Source of the DNA: Dermanyssus gallinae
Lineage: Eukaryota; Arthropoda; Arachnida; Mesostigmata; Dermanyssidae
DNA length: 64,000 nucleotides
NCBI GenBank assembly: GCA_003439945.1
Contig: QVRM01002491.1
Span: 248,001 to 312,000, forward strand
Direction: 5' to 3'
Under the pieces are notes generated by a model. That model was not told where the DNA came from and searched no databases. It saw nothing but the letters and a program-made list of their open reading frames with translations. A program made the position numbers and the translations under genes. Below are positions 21,780-34,891 of the stretch, one piece after another (positions within the stretch are counted from its first letter, which is position 1; each line of letters opens with the position of its first letter).

Positions 21780-22690
21780 TAAAAGAACTAACAGCCAGCA
21801 GCACAGCAGCGACTACGACGACGACGACAGCGGTAGCAACCGCAGCACTAGTATAAACAACAACAATAAGAACAACAACAACCCCTTTGTGTTGTTGTTG
21901 TGGTTGCTGTTGTTGCTCTTGTCGTCGTGGCCATCGGCCATCCCACTCACTATCCGGTATTGAAGACGGCCGACGACTCCGTTGCCACCCGCGTGTTATC
22001 TACGCTATGAATCGACCGAACGTGGCAGCTGCCGCACCACCACTACCACCACCACCACCACCACCACCACCAGCAGCAGAGCGGCGGGGCGGCGGCGGCT
22101 GCTGCTGCTGCAGGCGGCAACAAAAGACAGGCGTTGCAACTTTCGATAGCTCTTTTCGTCTGTCGTCTCGCAGCCAACCGACCAAAAGCGTCTGAAGAGA
22201 GCGGCGACGACAACGACCACAACAACAACAACAACACCAGCGGCAACAACAACAACAACGACGACAACAGCAACAACGACGGCGACGATGGTCAAGATCA
22301 CCGATCGGTTGAATGCGCGAGCGATTCACTTTCAATTTCGTCGGCAACGAGACAGCGGCTTCAGCCACACCAAGTAAATAGTATCAGGTGCAGGTGGTGG
22401 CCGCAGCAACAGCAGCAGCCACCACCACCTTGACGGCAAACAGCTCCTCCACTATAGGGGCTATACTACGAGCTTTACTTGTCGGCCTTGTTGTTGAGGA
22501 TGTCTTCCGGACAACAAGCAGCAACAGCAGTAGCAGCAGCAAGAACAACAATAATAATGACAATCGTAGCAGCAACGACAACAACAAAAACAACAACTGC
22601 AGCGGCAACATCAACAATAATAATAGCAGCTAACAGCAGCAGCAGCAGCACCACCACCAACAACAACTATAGTTACAGCAACGGTTTAAT
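21780..22690. repeat. Imperfect triplet-repeat block (CAA/CAG/CGA/CCA)
   Basis: Most of this 0.9-kb block is made of CAA, CAG and CGA triplets with a (CCA)n run near 22038-22071. It generates long open frames on both strands that encode only homopolymeric residues, and these are not genes. Confidence 0.88.
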
Positions 22691-23491
22691 TTAGTGATCA
22701 TGAGTGATGCTGACGCCGGTGAAAAACGCAACGAAAATTCAAGTAGAGTTCTCCTCAACCCTCATGCTCAACTTTTGTAGGCTAAAAAGAGCACTCCACC
22801 TCCACGCAGTCGCTGTTCACAATCGCACCGCCAAGCAACGCCGTTGGCGTCTGGCCAACAAGACCGAATTGTTAAGTCGAAAATACTCACGCACTGATTT
22901 AGTCAGTCGTTTTCATTTAACTCCGGCCCCCTCCCGATTTTCAATGAAATAAATATTATTACCACATCATCCGGGAGAAGTCACGGAAAGAAGGCACGCG
23001 CTCTCGTTCGAACACTTAGCTCATATGCCTACAATGCCTATTACTAACAGTAGTACTCGTAATTCGCGTAGTTGTGCTTAATTAAATTAGGGCCAGTGAA
23101 GACCGCTTTAACGACTTCGATTAACCAGTTAGCAATAATTGTCGCCGAAATTCGCAACCGTACTTGAGATACCGCTCACGCCAAGGCGCAGCACACCGAA
23201 GTGGCGAGACGATAAAACCACGAAAGTGCTACGACAGGTTTACGCAACCTATTAGTTCGTTTCGTTCACTATTCAATTATCGACGCAACCCAAAACATTG
23301 CAATTTCAAATCTGGCAATTCGCAGACCAGTGCTCGCAGCAACAAACAAAGAAACGTTTCATACCATACTTAAACGACGAGTCACCACCACCTGGCCCCC
23401 TTGCGGGCGTCTGGCAAAACCTAAACATTTATTATAACTAGAACTGTGAAATTGATTGAACTCATAATGAGATGTCAACAATACAACCATT

Positions 23492-23496
<5 letters not shown>

Positions 23497-23538
<42 letters not shown>
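23497..23538. repeat. (AT)n microsatellite
   Basis: A perfect run of about 42 bp. Confidence 0.95.
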
Positions 23539-23539
<1 letters not shown>

Positions 23540-24424
23540 CTGAATGTTCCTATCTTGCCGGTATTTGTACATTGTGCGGAACTCAACAAATTCGAGGTAG
23601 CCGTTCATTTAGCCTGCAATGAACAAAATTGCTAACTAAAAACGTTTTCATTTAAGGCCACACAGGAGGTAAATTAACATTTGGGACTACTATGGTCAAG
23701 TTAGTCTTAATCGGCTTCCTTATTTCTGTAGTCTGCTAACTGGAATTCATGGACCTTCAGAAATTGCTGCTGCAAACGAGGCATTAACGTGTCGCTACTT
23801 TTGCCTGAAAAGTGGTATGCTCCTGTTTATTATCTATTTATTTTCTTTAAATGTTAGCGCTGTTTTAAGCTTTTTTAACCTGCAGCCTTATATCAGTCTC
23901 TCGAGTGGATCGCGACAAATCGAGTAATAGTGGAATCAATCAAACACAAACTTTGCTTGACGATTTAACCATGTGAATCCTGGCGGGGGAGGCACAGTTG
24001 ACTATATGTACTTCACCGAGGGAAAAGTTGTGCGTTCCATACCTTCTTGCCCTCAAGCACCCCACCCAAATGAGCCTCATTACTAAGAAAATGGCTCTTG
24101 AAAACCTTTGCAGCCAATACAAAGGAGGGCTGCATCAATCAACCCGTCAACAGCAGCAGCCAGCTATGTGCTCTGCTTCCTCTCTCCCTACAGGACACAA
24201 AACGCCCAAAAAGATCAACAACAACAGTAACATAATGAAGACTGGCTATTAAAAACGCCCGTGACTTGACACGACCCACTGGCAGCTGTCACTCTATACA
24301 GCAGCGTCAACGGATTAAACTGATTCGGCATTACCGCCGCCCCGTTGCTGTGGTCGTTTTCTTCCTTTTAGTCTTTAATGCTGTTATCACTTGTTTTGCA
24401 CACAGCAGGCTCACAGGGTCGGGT

Positions 24425-24920
24425 GTGTTGAACTTCAGCAGCAACAACAACAGCAACACCAACAACAACAAATGTCAAGTCCAGCAAAATTCCATATCTA
24501 CTCGTATGTCTTCATTTTCAACGGAGGGATTGAGCAACGCATTCGATCCATGGTCATTGCGCTACCATTGATTGGACCGCCGTTGTTGTTGCTGCTGTTG
24601 TTGTTGTCGTTGTTGATGTTGCTGTCGTTGTTGTTGTTGTCGTTGTTGTAAGCTGTTTCGCAGCTAACTGACGCGTATATATTTATTTGACTCTCACCCA
24701 AACACACCCAGCCACATTTTCTTACCGTGCACAACAGAGGCACAATACCGAGTCACGAACGACGAGTCAAGCAGTCGTCGTCGTCGTAGTAGTAGTAGTA
24801 GTAGTCTACTCTTGACGAAGCCGTTTAGTACCGCTATTGCCATCATCAGCATCATCAGCATTCACAACATCATCATCATCATAATCATGTTCGTCGTCGT
24901 CGTCGGCTGGGGCGGCGGTG
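24425..24920. repeat. Triplet repeats switching from CAA to TTG, then GTC/GTA and ATC
   Basis: CAA/CAG units at 24435-24472 are followed by TTG units at 24580-24650, which are their complement. (GTC)n(GTA)n follows at about 24775-24804 and CAT/ATC units at 24840-24885. The opposed CAA and TTG tracts could pair in RNA. Confidence 0.8.
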
Positions 24921-25078
24921 GCGGCGGCGCCAGATCAACGTCACACAACGGATGACCCACGACGGGCAGGAGCGGGTGGCAAAGCGCGACGACCACGAAC
25001 GACTTCGCTCCCCAGACAGACAGACAACCCCCCAGAGCCACGTAAACCGCCGCACGCACAAACTCGCATATGCACATC

Positions 25079-25110
<32 letters not shown>

Positions 25111-25391
25111 AAACAAATGCACAGGCATTTATCCGCATCAAGGTAAAACAACGAAAAGGCTCCACGTGTCTCAGCACGGTGAACGAGACGATAAACGCAT
25201 ATATGCCCCCCCACACACAGACGCAGATAGACAGACAGAGACGTGTACACGTAAACATGTCCATATGTGCACATAAACATGTTCACACACACACACACAC
25301 ACAGACCAACATACAGACGAACTTGCGACCTCCCACCACACTTGTGAATAAAGTAGACACTAGAAAAGAATTTATTTAATAACGAACACAC

Positions 25392-25395
<4 letters not shown>

Positions 25396-25426
<31 letters not shown>
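25396..25426. repeat. (AT)n microsatellite
   Basis: A perfect run of about 31 bp. A (CA)n run lies upstream at about 25284-25302. Confidence 0.93.
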
Positions 25427-25428
<2 letters not shown>

Positions 25429-26526
25429 CGGTGAAGGTAATTGTCAGATTTCAATAGAAAGCCAGGAGTCAGTTTGTCGCCGTGGCTACTGGCTCTCCTG
25501 TCTTTGTTGCTTGTTACTCGTTGTTAGTATTTCTGTTTTCGTTGTTGTTGCCGTTATATTTAGTAAAGGTGTCAGTAGTTGTTATGATAGAAATTGCTAT
25601 TCCTGCGGCGGTTCCTCGTTGTTGTTGTTGTTGTAGTTGTTGTTGCTATGATTGTTTGTATTCGTTTCTGCAATTCGTTGTAGCGCCCTTGTTGGTGCCA
25701 CTGCCCGCACCTATATTGGTGCCCGTCAGGGAACCGCTTTGTAGCGATTGTCGGTTGGTTGTAGCCACTGTATTTTGATGTTGTTGTTGTCGTCGTCGTC
25801 GTCATCGTCGTTTTTGTCGCCCTCATGGTCACCGTGATCATTGATCGTCAACTAAGTGCTAACTAAATAAATGCAGATCTTTTAAATCGTCGGCCATCAA
25901 TCCATCTATTCCTCCACCCATTCATTCATTTCTCCATCCATCCGTACATTTATCCCATCAATCTACTGCCCGGCTGTCGACAGACAGATGGTTGCGGTGA
26001 TCCGGCGCTTACTGTTGCCGTTGCTGCAGCTGATGTCGGCGTCGCTGTTGTCACCTTGGGGACGAAATCCGACTTATCATATCAGCGTCTGTTCACTAAC
26101 TTTGTAGTAACCCTTGTACGACAAACCGTCACAGTCGTCATCGTATCGAGGTAACAACTCGGACCACTGGCTCTCGATCAGGCAAAAGAACTCGCCACAA
26201 CAGCAGCAACAACAACAACAACAACAGCAAAAGAATGTAGCCGCCGACGACAACAACAACAACGCCAATTGAACTTTCTCCATCGGACAGACGTTAAACG
26301 TCGACGTTACCCAAACACAACAGCAATAACAACAGCGGACTAACGAAAATATACGAGTGTTGGCCAACCCGCAAGCCCCTTCTGCTGCCTCTCCTTCCCT
26401 CTCTCCCCCACTCGCTCGATATCGTTTTAATCATGGCGCGCAACATTGACACGGCCTTTGCCTACCACTGCTACCGTAGCTGTCGATTTCCTTGCCGGCG
26501 GCCTGGATATAAGCACACACACACAC

Positions 26527-26527
<1 letters not shown>

Positions 26528-26557
<30 letters not shown>
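26528..26557. repeat. (AT)n microsatellite after (CA)n
   Basis: ACACACAC at 26516-26526 leads directly into an AT run of about 30 bp. Confidence 0.93.
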
Positions 26558-26559
<2 letters not shown>

Positions 26560-28293
26560 AAAAGAGCATATCCTAATACATACGTTTATATATATAAATG
26601 ATAAACAAAAATAAGCGATAAATAAGAAGACGAATAAAAACATGGCCGAAGAAGAAGATGAAGAAGAAAAGACAACCTGCACACGTCGCGTAGGCTTAGT
26701 AAACACAAAACAATAAGCACACACGAATATTTCGATACGAAAGTTAAGAGTCGTTTTTCAATCATAGCTGCTCGCTATGATGACGCGACGTCTTTCGTGC
26801 CATACTAGAAGCAATAGCGGTAGTAAACGCAACGCTAGCCTTAGAATGATAGTAGTTTTGAACGTTCGCGACCTATATGGCATAAATGCCCGTGCTAGAA
26901 AGTCTAAAGCCAATGGCAACTTGTACGAATACTTCGAACACGGTTTATTAGATTATGTCGTACCGCATATCATATATAAAGATGCGTGTTCAGCTGTTTG
27001 TTCCGATTAACATATCTGCAGTGAGCTAATGTATAGTATTGCTTTGTAGAAAACGACAAAGTTGATATTCAAACAGTTTACAAGACAGTTACGAAATTAC
27101 ATCGTCGTAATCGAGATTTCAAGATTTCACCCAAACGAATATTCATGACGAATGCTCAGCACGGATGCCCAGCTATCGCCGAAACTGGGATTGATAGTAC
27201 GCTGAAGACATACTGGCTTGCTGAGGATGTGAGTGTGCAACATGTGCACTTTAGAGGTGAGGAGAATGTCAACACGATTGTTGCCATGTTATTATATATA
27301 ACGCCCCACGGACATTGATTTTGTTTCCACCTGTGTGTTTTCATTTCTGTTACTGTGAAAGATATTGTATGGTAACGCAACGTCTATTTAATACAAATGA
27401 TTGTGGTTTCAATTTTTTCGGACATGGCCAACTATAGTCTGCCTTAAAATTGATCTTGTGTATACTGCAAACAATGAACAAAAGGAAAAAATCTAGAAAT
27501 GAACGGCCGGTTCTTGGTCTGAACCCAATATCACCCGAAGACAAAGCCATCTTCCAATATAGTGATGCAAAAAACACCTTAATCGGTTTTGAACTACTAC
27601 TACTTTTCATTGCCGGTAATTAAACGTGGACTTGATACTGCATCGTCTTCAACAAAGCAACAGTCCAAACAAACAGTAGGTGTAAGTGGGCGCAATCGAA
27701 ATCATCTAATATTGCTCAGCATTATTGAAGCAAGTAAAGCATGCCGTTTACATCAATCATTTACGGTATGCCCCCTGCTTCATGCTCACTAGATATAGCC
27801 ATATTTGAGACAAACTCCTATTTTGCGGAGTTCGAAAAATCATACGTAACTGCAACTAGAGAAACATTGCATACTCGTTGGGCTAAATATACCACTTTTA
27901 AAAATAACTATGTTTAAAAATACGAACAAGAAAAAATCTTGTACTTCCTCTCTCAAACCGCGATGTTCCCAAACCAATATCGTAGTATACGCATTAGAAT
28001 AAATCCGATAAACGGATATTATGTACCTATCAAAAATGCGCTGTATCCAAGCGATAAAACACACAAAAAGAAAACATCTACTTTGTACAGATAAGTTCGA
28101 ACTTGATGCGACCAATAACAATTGGCATTTGCCGACCTCTCTCTGGTATATACAGCAGTGACATGCGATGCTAGATCAGTCAACCGTTCACTTCTCAAGC
28201 TCTCTCGGACGCCAAAGGTAAAATAAGGGGAAAATATTAAGGAAATAAGGAAAAACCAGGCGATCGCATGACAACACCTTAAGGAAGTCGGTG

Positions 28294-28329
28294 ATATATA
28301 TATATATATATATACAGAGAGAGAGAGAG
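28294..28329. repeat. Compound (AT)n-(GA)n microsatellite
   Basis: About 21 bp of AT followed by about 14 bp of GA. Confidence 0.9.
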
Positions 28330-28991
28330 TTGTTGTCACTAAAACAAGGCCATTTCAAAGCCGAAGGCAAACAAGAAATCAGTCCGCCATTTCGAATATC
28401 CACGTACTTTCAAGCAATGTGCACATTGAAATAGAAATGACTAATCGAGCCGCCCGAGATTCGTTGATGATAGTTAGCCTGTTGAGCAGTATGTCTAGGT
28501 CACAGGTTGTGTTTTTTCCTGTTGTTGTGATTTGGCCGCGTACCATTATTATTGTACGAATGCACTACGTGGTTCCCACAATCTGTTAGCCAGCGGGGTT
28601 CGTGGCCGTCGCCTTTGTCAAGATGCTGATCGACTTGTCTTCGCCGACTCAATGTCGAAGCTCCGAAACTTACGGCACTCCATCGATATCAACTGCAGCA
28701 GCAGCACCAGCAACGGTAGTAAATAAGAGGCAACAACGATCACTCGAAACAAAGATTTTTCCTACGTCCCGACCACCATACTGTCGATACTCTTGCACAC
28801 CGTGGTAGATGGTGGGCGCATAAGAAAATGAGACGAGAGAGAAATCTGGCTTTTGGCTTACCGCTAACCAACCAAACAACCTGTGACCCGTTGTCGAAGT
28901 TGAAGCGCTGCTTATCAGCTCGGAGCCCGCTCGACCCCTTTTGATGCTTGGTGCGTTGATGTTCGCTCGGTTAATGGCGGTTGGTAATGGC

Positions 28992-29021
28992 GTGCTAGTG
29001 TGCACATATGCACACTAGCAC
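28992..29021. repeat. Perfect 13-bp hairpin with a 4-nt loop
   Basis: GTGCTAGTGTGCA at 28992-29004 is the exact reverse complement of 29009-29021, with loop CATA. It is not AT-rich, so low complexity does not explain it. Confidence 0.9.
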
Positions 29022-29511
29022 ACCTCGTTACCTTGTCTTCAGCTCTGTGGCTCACTAGCTTCAAAAGGCCGACAGCTGAGCTTCGGTGCCCGCCATGTTC
29101 ATCAGTTGCTCGATATCGTGTAATAACGAACAAATGTACCAATGGCGCAACGAACCATTGATTGCCCTTTCCCTTAGCCACGGCACCTTCATATCGAACC
29201 TTTACCCAGCTAGGCTTTGGCGATTGAAAACACCACGCGGATTGTCCGTCGCCTCTCTCAGCAGCTGGCCAAACGATTTCAGTGGAAACGTGGCGGTCCG
29301 CAATTTTTGATGTTCTTAATCATGGCGCTCCGTCGTTAGCTGTTCAAGGATAAAAGGGCTCGCGTATCAAATGCATTGATCTTCCCATGGTAAGCGGTGT
29401 TCAAGCAGATATCGACAAACTAACCTAACTTGCCCAATAAGGAAGGTCTTGCTACACGAGGCAAATTAGGCCAATATAAAGGAACGCGGACAGAGTAACG
29501 CCTACCATTGT

Positions 29512-29601
29512 GCAGAATTAAATTAACAGGACAATTAAAGAATATAGAATTAGCCTTTTGTAATTTTTTGGAAATGCTGTTTCTCTCTTTCTCTGTTCTT
29601 T

Positions 29602-29648
<47 letters not shown>

Positions 29649-29795
29649 ATATATATATGCATGCAGAATTAAATTAGCAGGACAAATAAAGAAAGTAGAA
29701 TTTGTCTTTTGTAATTTTTTATAAATGCTGTTCCTCTTTTTCTCTCTTCTTTCTCATATATATATATATATATACACATATAAACATGTGTCTCT
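29512..29795. repeat. Tandem duplication, period 151 bp, containing (AT)n
   Basis: The block beginning GCAGAATTAAATTA occurs at 29512 and again at 29663. Both copies continue through a shared TTTTGTAATTTTTT segment and a CT-rich stretch into an (AT)n run (29604-29658 and 29756-29775). Point differences are scattered, so the duplication is not recent. Confidence 0.88.
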
Positions 29796-30414
29796 TGCGT
29801 CAGTGCTATGAGCACAAATCTAAAATGGCCACTCATTATGTGTCTGAGTGTTGCACGAAAATCTTACGGAACCAAATTCGAGTTAAGATCCCAGACGCAG
29901 TCATCAACAACGACAAATGCGTTGGTGCCTACCGACGTACCGAGACAGTTTCACGTTGTCGTTGAGGCAACTGCGGTAACAGCATGACACCCTCCGTAAT
30001 GTTCACCCACCCCGCACAAGACGCAAGACGAACTAGCGATGTGAAACAGCCGATGATTGGTCAGCCGTCCTCTTCGTCGTCAGCTTCTTCGGTTTCGCCG
30101 TCGTCGTCGTCGTTATAATAAGCAACAACAACATCGTAAGGAGTAGCGACCTGGAGCTGCGAAGGTCTGCGGTCTGTAAAAACCCCCGATGGTAATGGCT
30201 ATGACAGTGGCAGTGGTGCATCTATCTTTGCGGCCCTTCGAAGAACCCCTTGCCAATCCAGCCTGTTTCTAGCTGGCGATTTTTTGCTATATCAAGCAGG
30301 TGTGAGTTGCTCAGTCAACGGTGTAAACACTATTACAATTTCCGCTAGCGCCAGTCCTAGAACTGCTAGAGCAGGAGCTACTACTTCTACGACGACTCGA
30401 ATAACTACCACTTT

Positions 30415-30560
30415 CACTACCAACATTATATCAACAATAAAAACAACAACAATAACAACAACGGTAATGAGCATAATAATAATAATGATGATGATGATGA
30501 CGGCCACCACATTAACAACACCAACAGCGACAACAACAACCAAAACAGCAGCGATGACAA
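30415..30560. repeat. Imperfect CAA/AAT/ATG triplet block
   Basis: CAA-type units run into (AAT)n(GAT)n at about 30472-30501 and back into CAA. Confidence 0.85.
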
Positions 30561-31039
30561 CTAACACAATAGCAAAAAATCACCGCTTTAACAAGCACTA
30601 TTACACTAGTGAAATTACGTTCTGCTTGCACACACACACACATATATATACACGTCCACCGTAACGAATAGGCTGATCAGATCATAGACCAGGCTATGGT
30701 AGTCAACACTCCTCGTTCCCTCAATCACAAGTGAGTGACCCTCGGCCGCCTTATGACCCTGAGTCCGTGAAAGGCTTGTGTGCCCGATACGGCCGCCGCC
30801 GGAATCGCCCATCTCTCTAGGAAGACTCTGAGATCACAAAGATCTCATGCACACATGCATACTCATTTGTTCGCATGTTTCTATGTTGTTGCGTTTGTAT
30901 ATGCGTCGATATCTCTTTAAGCTGCTTAGAAACCAAGTTCGGAAGTAGACCGGTGTATAATCAAACAATAAAGAAAACACAGGGGAGCATAGATGTCTCC
31001 ATACACTAGGCAGGCTGTCAAATCTAAGCTACGACGTAC

Positions 31040-31496
31040 CTCTTCGAATCGCGATCCTTCTGCGGCTCGCCGGTGTGGCTGGCAATGTGGCCCTGAACCT
31101 TCTCCTCGTCGGGCGTCGTCCACAGACAGAACGGGCACACGTACTCCTGCTTGATGTGGTCGAATAGCTGTCGCATCAACTCGGGCGGAATGAACGTACT
31201 GCCGGCCGTCACTGGGGTCGTGGGCGTCGATGTGGGCGTTGTTGACGACGGTGGCATTGGGGGCGGCAATGCCAACATGCCGAGGCCGGAAAGTGTGGGC
31301 GCTGACGGGGGCGGCGTGTCGCTGACGTCCCGCTCACGATCCGACATCACCACGAGCGGAATCGGCGCGATCATGGCCGATGAAGCCGGCACGATTGCCG
31401 AGGCGGCAATCGCAGCAGGAATCACAACCGCCGGATTCGTGGACGATGTGGACGAGGACACCGGCGATGAGGGTAATGCCGCGTTTGAGCTCTTCA
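31040..31496 (-). CDS. Exon with Ser/Pro/Ala-rich region and first C2H2 finger
   Basis: This exon is 457 bp. Two bases complete a split Val codon, 151 codons follow, and AG remains for the next exon. The first 100 or so residues are Ser/Thr/Ala/Pro-rich (SSPVSSSTSS, LALPPPMPPSS) and look disordered. They are followed by a helical segment ELMRQLFDHIKQ and a C2H2 finger (C-PF-C-x12-H-x3-H). The linker to finger 2 is long and charged (TGEPQKDRDSKR) rather than TGEKP. The donor is strong (GAAGAG|GTACGT). The acceptor ACTATAG (AG at 31498-31497) has a CTAAC branch-like motif 24-28 nt upstream. Open frame continues above the acceptor to 31560, but those residues (YHRCLYSNCYCWW) look non-coding. The protein is likely a nuclear DNA-binding factor. 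I do not recognise the orthologue. Confidence 0.82.
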
Positions 31497-33991
31497 CTAT
31501 AGTCCACCAGCAGTAGCAGTTAGAGTACAAGCAACGGTGGTAGCCCGCCGTAGAAGACATAGAGGAAACAGAGGCAAAACAGCATAATCAAACCACTGAT
31601 TGAGATACAATAGGTCTACAGACCACGATCAATGACAGGCTGGACCCTGTGTGTGTGTGTGTTTGTATGGGAGTCATTTACTTTTTGTGCTTCTCCTTTT
31701 CCCTTTTTCGTCTTCCTTCTCAAAAGCAAAGCCAAGTGTCAATTGTCAGGTAGACGCGTAAGCCAAGGCCAGCTTTAGAAGCATGCAACAAGCGAAATGG
31801 AGGAAGTGCTGCAACGTTCGTTTCATGCGTTGCAGATGCCCGCAGCACGAGATAAACAAACTTCCCCATTGTCAAAGGAAAAAACATCCTGTTATTTTTG
31901 TGAAAATGCGATTATTCTTCGGTTGGTAAGCCGCATGCAGGAAAACTCATACCATACGTCGTGATACAAATCATTGCCATAGAATGTTGTACTCAATACA
32001 AGGCAGAAAACGAATGCATGCTTGACTATTTGCTGGCTGTACTGATTGGCGTGCACGACAGTGGTTTTCCCGGCCGAATCCGTTCACCACTACGACACTG
32101 TAATAGCAAGCGGACGCATCCTTCACCACACAATTGCACAATCACCGCATTGGAGTAAATTAACCACCACCATAAACTCAACGCAAATATACATACGTGG
32201 CGAGTACATATGCGATTATTGAGGGGGTAATATAGTACTTTTCTTGCAACCTGTGCTGCTCTAAATTGAGAGACAAAGCTCGCTTGCGGACTGTGCAATC
32301 ATCAATTCTAACAATACCGTTGCTTATCTGTTTCTTTGCCAGGTGGCAAATTACGCCTTTTCTTCGTATAACGTTATCACCACATGATTTTTATGCCAAG
32401 CAAATGCTACGTTCTCAAATTCGCTATGTGAACTAAGCCAAAAGTCAGCCGCAAAGCTGCCTCCCTAGCCAGCCAAGTTGGCGCTACGTACGGGTTAACA
32501 TTAGTCGTACTGCTGGAATGGCAACTTGTATATCTGATCTGAAAATGCGCCGTCCTGTCTTTTTGGCCATTACAATAAGTTACGATAATGATGTCAGTGG
32601 TGGCGGTGGTGGTGCACCCAGATGCTCCCATTACGGGCGTATACGCGTCGCCGAGCACATCATGCGCAAAACCGTACAGAAACAGAGGAGTGCAATATAA
32701 TTGCGATATCCGTATCGATCATAGCGCCATAGCACAACGAATTATTTAGTTCGAGCATAGCATGCAAACGACGCAAAAATGTCGTCAACTTTTAAGCGGA
32801 GGGCGAGTATCGTCTCCACTCGCTGGCAAATCGTCATCAAGACAAAGAAGACAATAGAGTAATAAAGGATCGACAGTTTAAACTAACTACTCATTTCGTT
32901 AGGCTCATCATTTATTTAGTACGTGGCACTCGTGACAATGCACGGAAAAGTCCCTTCCGCGTCAACAGCGGCAGTCTCCGAAGTTTCGTTAAAAGCCGCG
33001 AGACAGAGGCCTTTATTCGAACAAACTCTGAGCCAGCAGTGACTTGCTCCTGCTGCCGATGTAACATCTGAACGCAAATGTTAAACGTCCGTTTGCTACG
33101 TTTACACGACACCATTGTATCTCTGCGCGCCCGTATCTGTCTCCCTCTCTCTCTGAAAGCAGAACACAGAGTTAGAAAATTGTCGACAAATCTTACTCGC
33201 GTCCGTTCGCACTATATGGATACAAATGTCTACTATCTATGCCGACTGATGCAGTCAATGAGTTTGACTACAAATCGGACAGCACCATCTTCAGTTCTGC
33301 AGTCGAATCTTCAGCTCATTTGTTTTACTGGAACAGCTGTGCGTTTCTCCACCTCCGCAATGTTCGAACATTCGAAAGTACTGGCGATTCGGCAAGGATG
33401 ACCATGACGAAATCTCGGCAGATAGACGCAGCATCGAACAAGCCATTCACGAGGGACAGCGCCTCCCTGAACTCCTGAAAGCCCAACCAAAGTCAACACA
33501 AGAAATATTATCTCGCCGTTAAAGGGTTGTTAGCGCTGGTAGAACACGTATTTTGTCACACCTTCCGTACGTACAAAAGCAAATATACGATCGCTAGAAA
33601 AAAAAGTTGGCATCCTATCGGTAGTCTATAAACAAACTATAGCTCTTTAAAGCTAGCAGCCAAGTTGTCATCGGCGGCGTAGGCCTTCTACGGTTCCTTT
33701 GGCTCTAAGAAAACCAAAGCGAGTTTGAAAACCATCGCGGTGCCCTTAGGTATCACTTAATACAGGATAGGACAATAAATCGCATCTGCTGACTGCAAGT
33801 AGTATTGATCTTAACCAGGCACTCGTAGCACGTACTTTCGGAATGATTCAATGGGTAAATGGTATTCTACAGAAAAAATCGAATCGTCAAGTGCTTAACA
33901 AGCCAACCCTAAAATTCCGAGAAATTAACAAAGCAGAAATAACTATTCTCTCACACACTGCTGTATCCTGCCCAAGTGGCATTAAAAAAAA

Positions 33992-33993
<2 letters not shown>

Positions 33994-34040
<47 letters not shown>
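33994..34040. repeat. (AT)n microsatellite
   Basis: A perfect run of about 47 bp preceded by an A-run. Confidence 0.95.
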
Positions 34041-34041
<1 letters not shown>

Positions 34042-34865
34042 CGTTATTTTTGTGCTCGGCAGTACGCATTTAGGGATAAAATGAAAGCTTTCTAAACATG
34101 CAATACTTCAATCTCATGCGCGGGTACTGTAACACAGTTAAGTCTCTTTAGTCGGTCGGAATCTTTACATTCGACTTCGTATCCACGCACCAAATGCTCT
34201 GACATCTCCAATTGAACGCCAACACTGAATAAGCAAAAAGTATTTGACATGTGGAGGCGGCTTTGGTAAAAAGCGGTCCTAAGGCAGATTAGTGCTCTAT
34301 CCATTGCGGCTTGCCTCAACAACTAGACGACCACACTAGCAAAGAGATAGCAAAGCATTGCTACAGTAACAAGTGACACGAAGCGTCTCCCCGGTAGAAT
34401 AAATTGCCCCCCTCATAAACCGGGGATTTTTGCCGGGTGATTCACAATAATATTAAGAATAATCATAATAATGGCACAAATAATCGTCATTGCCATCATC
34501 ATCAACCGAATCAGTAACCAGAACTACTAAGTAAACAACGGCCTGTGTGAGAGGAGGCTTACTGCGAACGAATCAGTACTCTCTCACACGTGCACAGTAG
34601 TCGCAATGCGGTTGCAGTCCCAGCAGAAGCAGCGACAACGCCAAAGGCAGCATACCTTACCGGCGGTAGTACGCGGGGTGCTCCCTTCTACCCCTCGCCC
34701 GCTTCACCTATTGGCGAAGCTAGGCACACTGCAGAGTACACCGCAAATCGACCACCAGATTAAGCATGATGGGCTATATTAAGTAGCGATGCTGACGGCA
34801 ACGACAAATGTCGGGACGTAATTTCGTCACTCCTGTGGAATCTGCGTGCGTTTATACATGCAGTC

Positions 34866-34891
34866 ATATATATATATATATATATATATAT
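34866..34891. repeat. (AT)13 microsatellite
   Basis: A perfect run of about 26 bp. Confidence 0.93.

Larger units (their letters stand above)
19937..31039 (-). other. Intron of about 11.1 kb in the zinc-finger gene
   Basis: The donor is GTACGT (from 31039) and the acceptor is TGTATAG. It carries (AT)n runs, triplet-rich blocks at 21.8-22.7, 24.4-24.9, 25.6-25.8, 26.2-26.35 and 30.4-30.56 kb, a 151-bp tandem duplication at 29.5 kb, and a perfect hairpin at 28992. No transposon coding motif was recognised. Unique stretches at 23.0-24.0 and 27.0-28.2 kb hold nothing I can name. Confidence 0.6.

Noticed and set aside
22000..22433. Several overlapping frames of 70-122 codons
   Set aside because: They all lie in CAA/CAG/CCA triplet sequence and encode homopolymers on both strands.
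31151..31516. 121-codon plus-strand frame antisense to the finger exon
   Set aside because: It is the mirror of a GC-rich coding exon on the minus strand. The minus strand has the C2H2 finger and splice sites.
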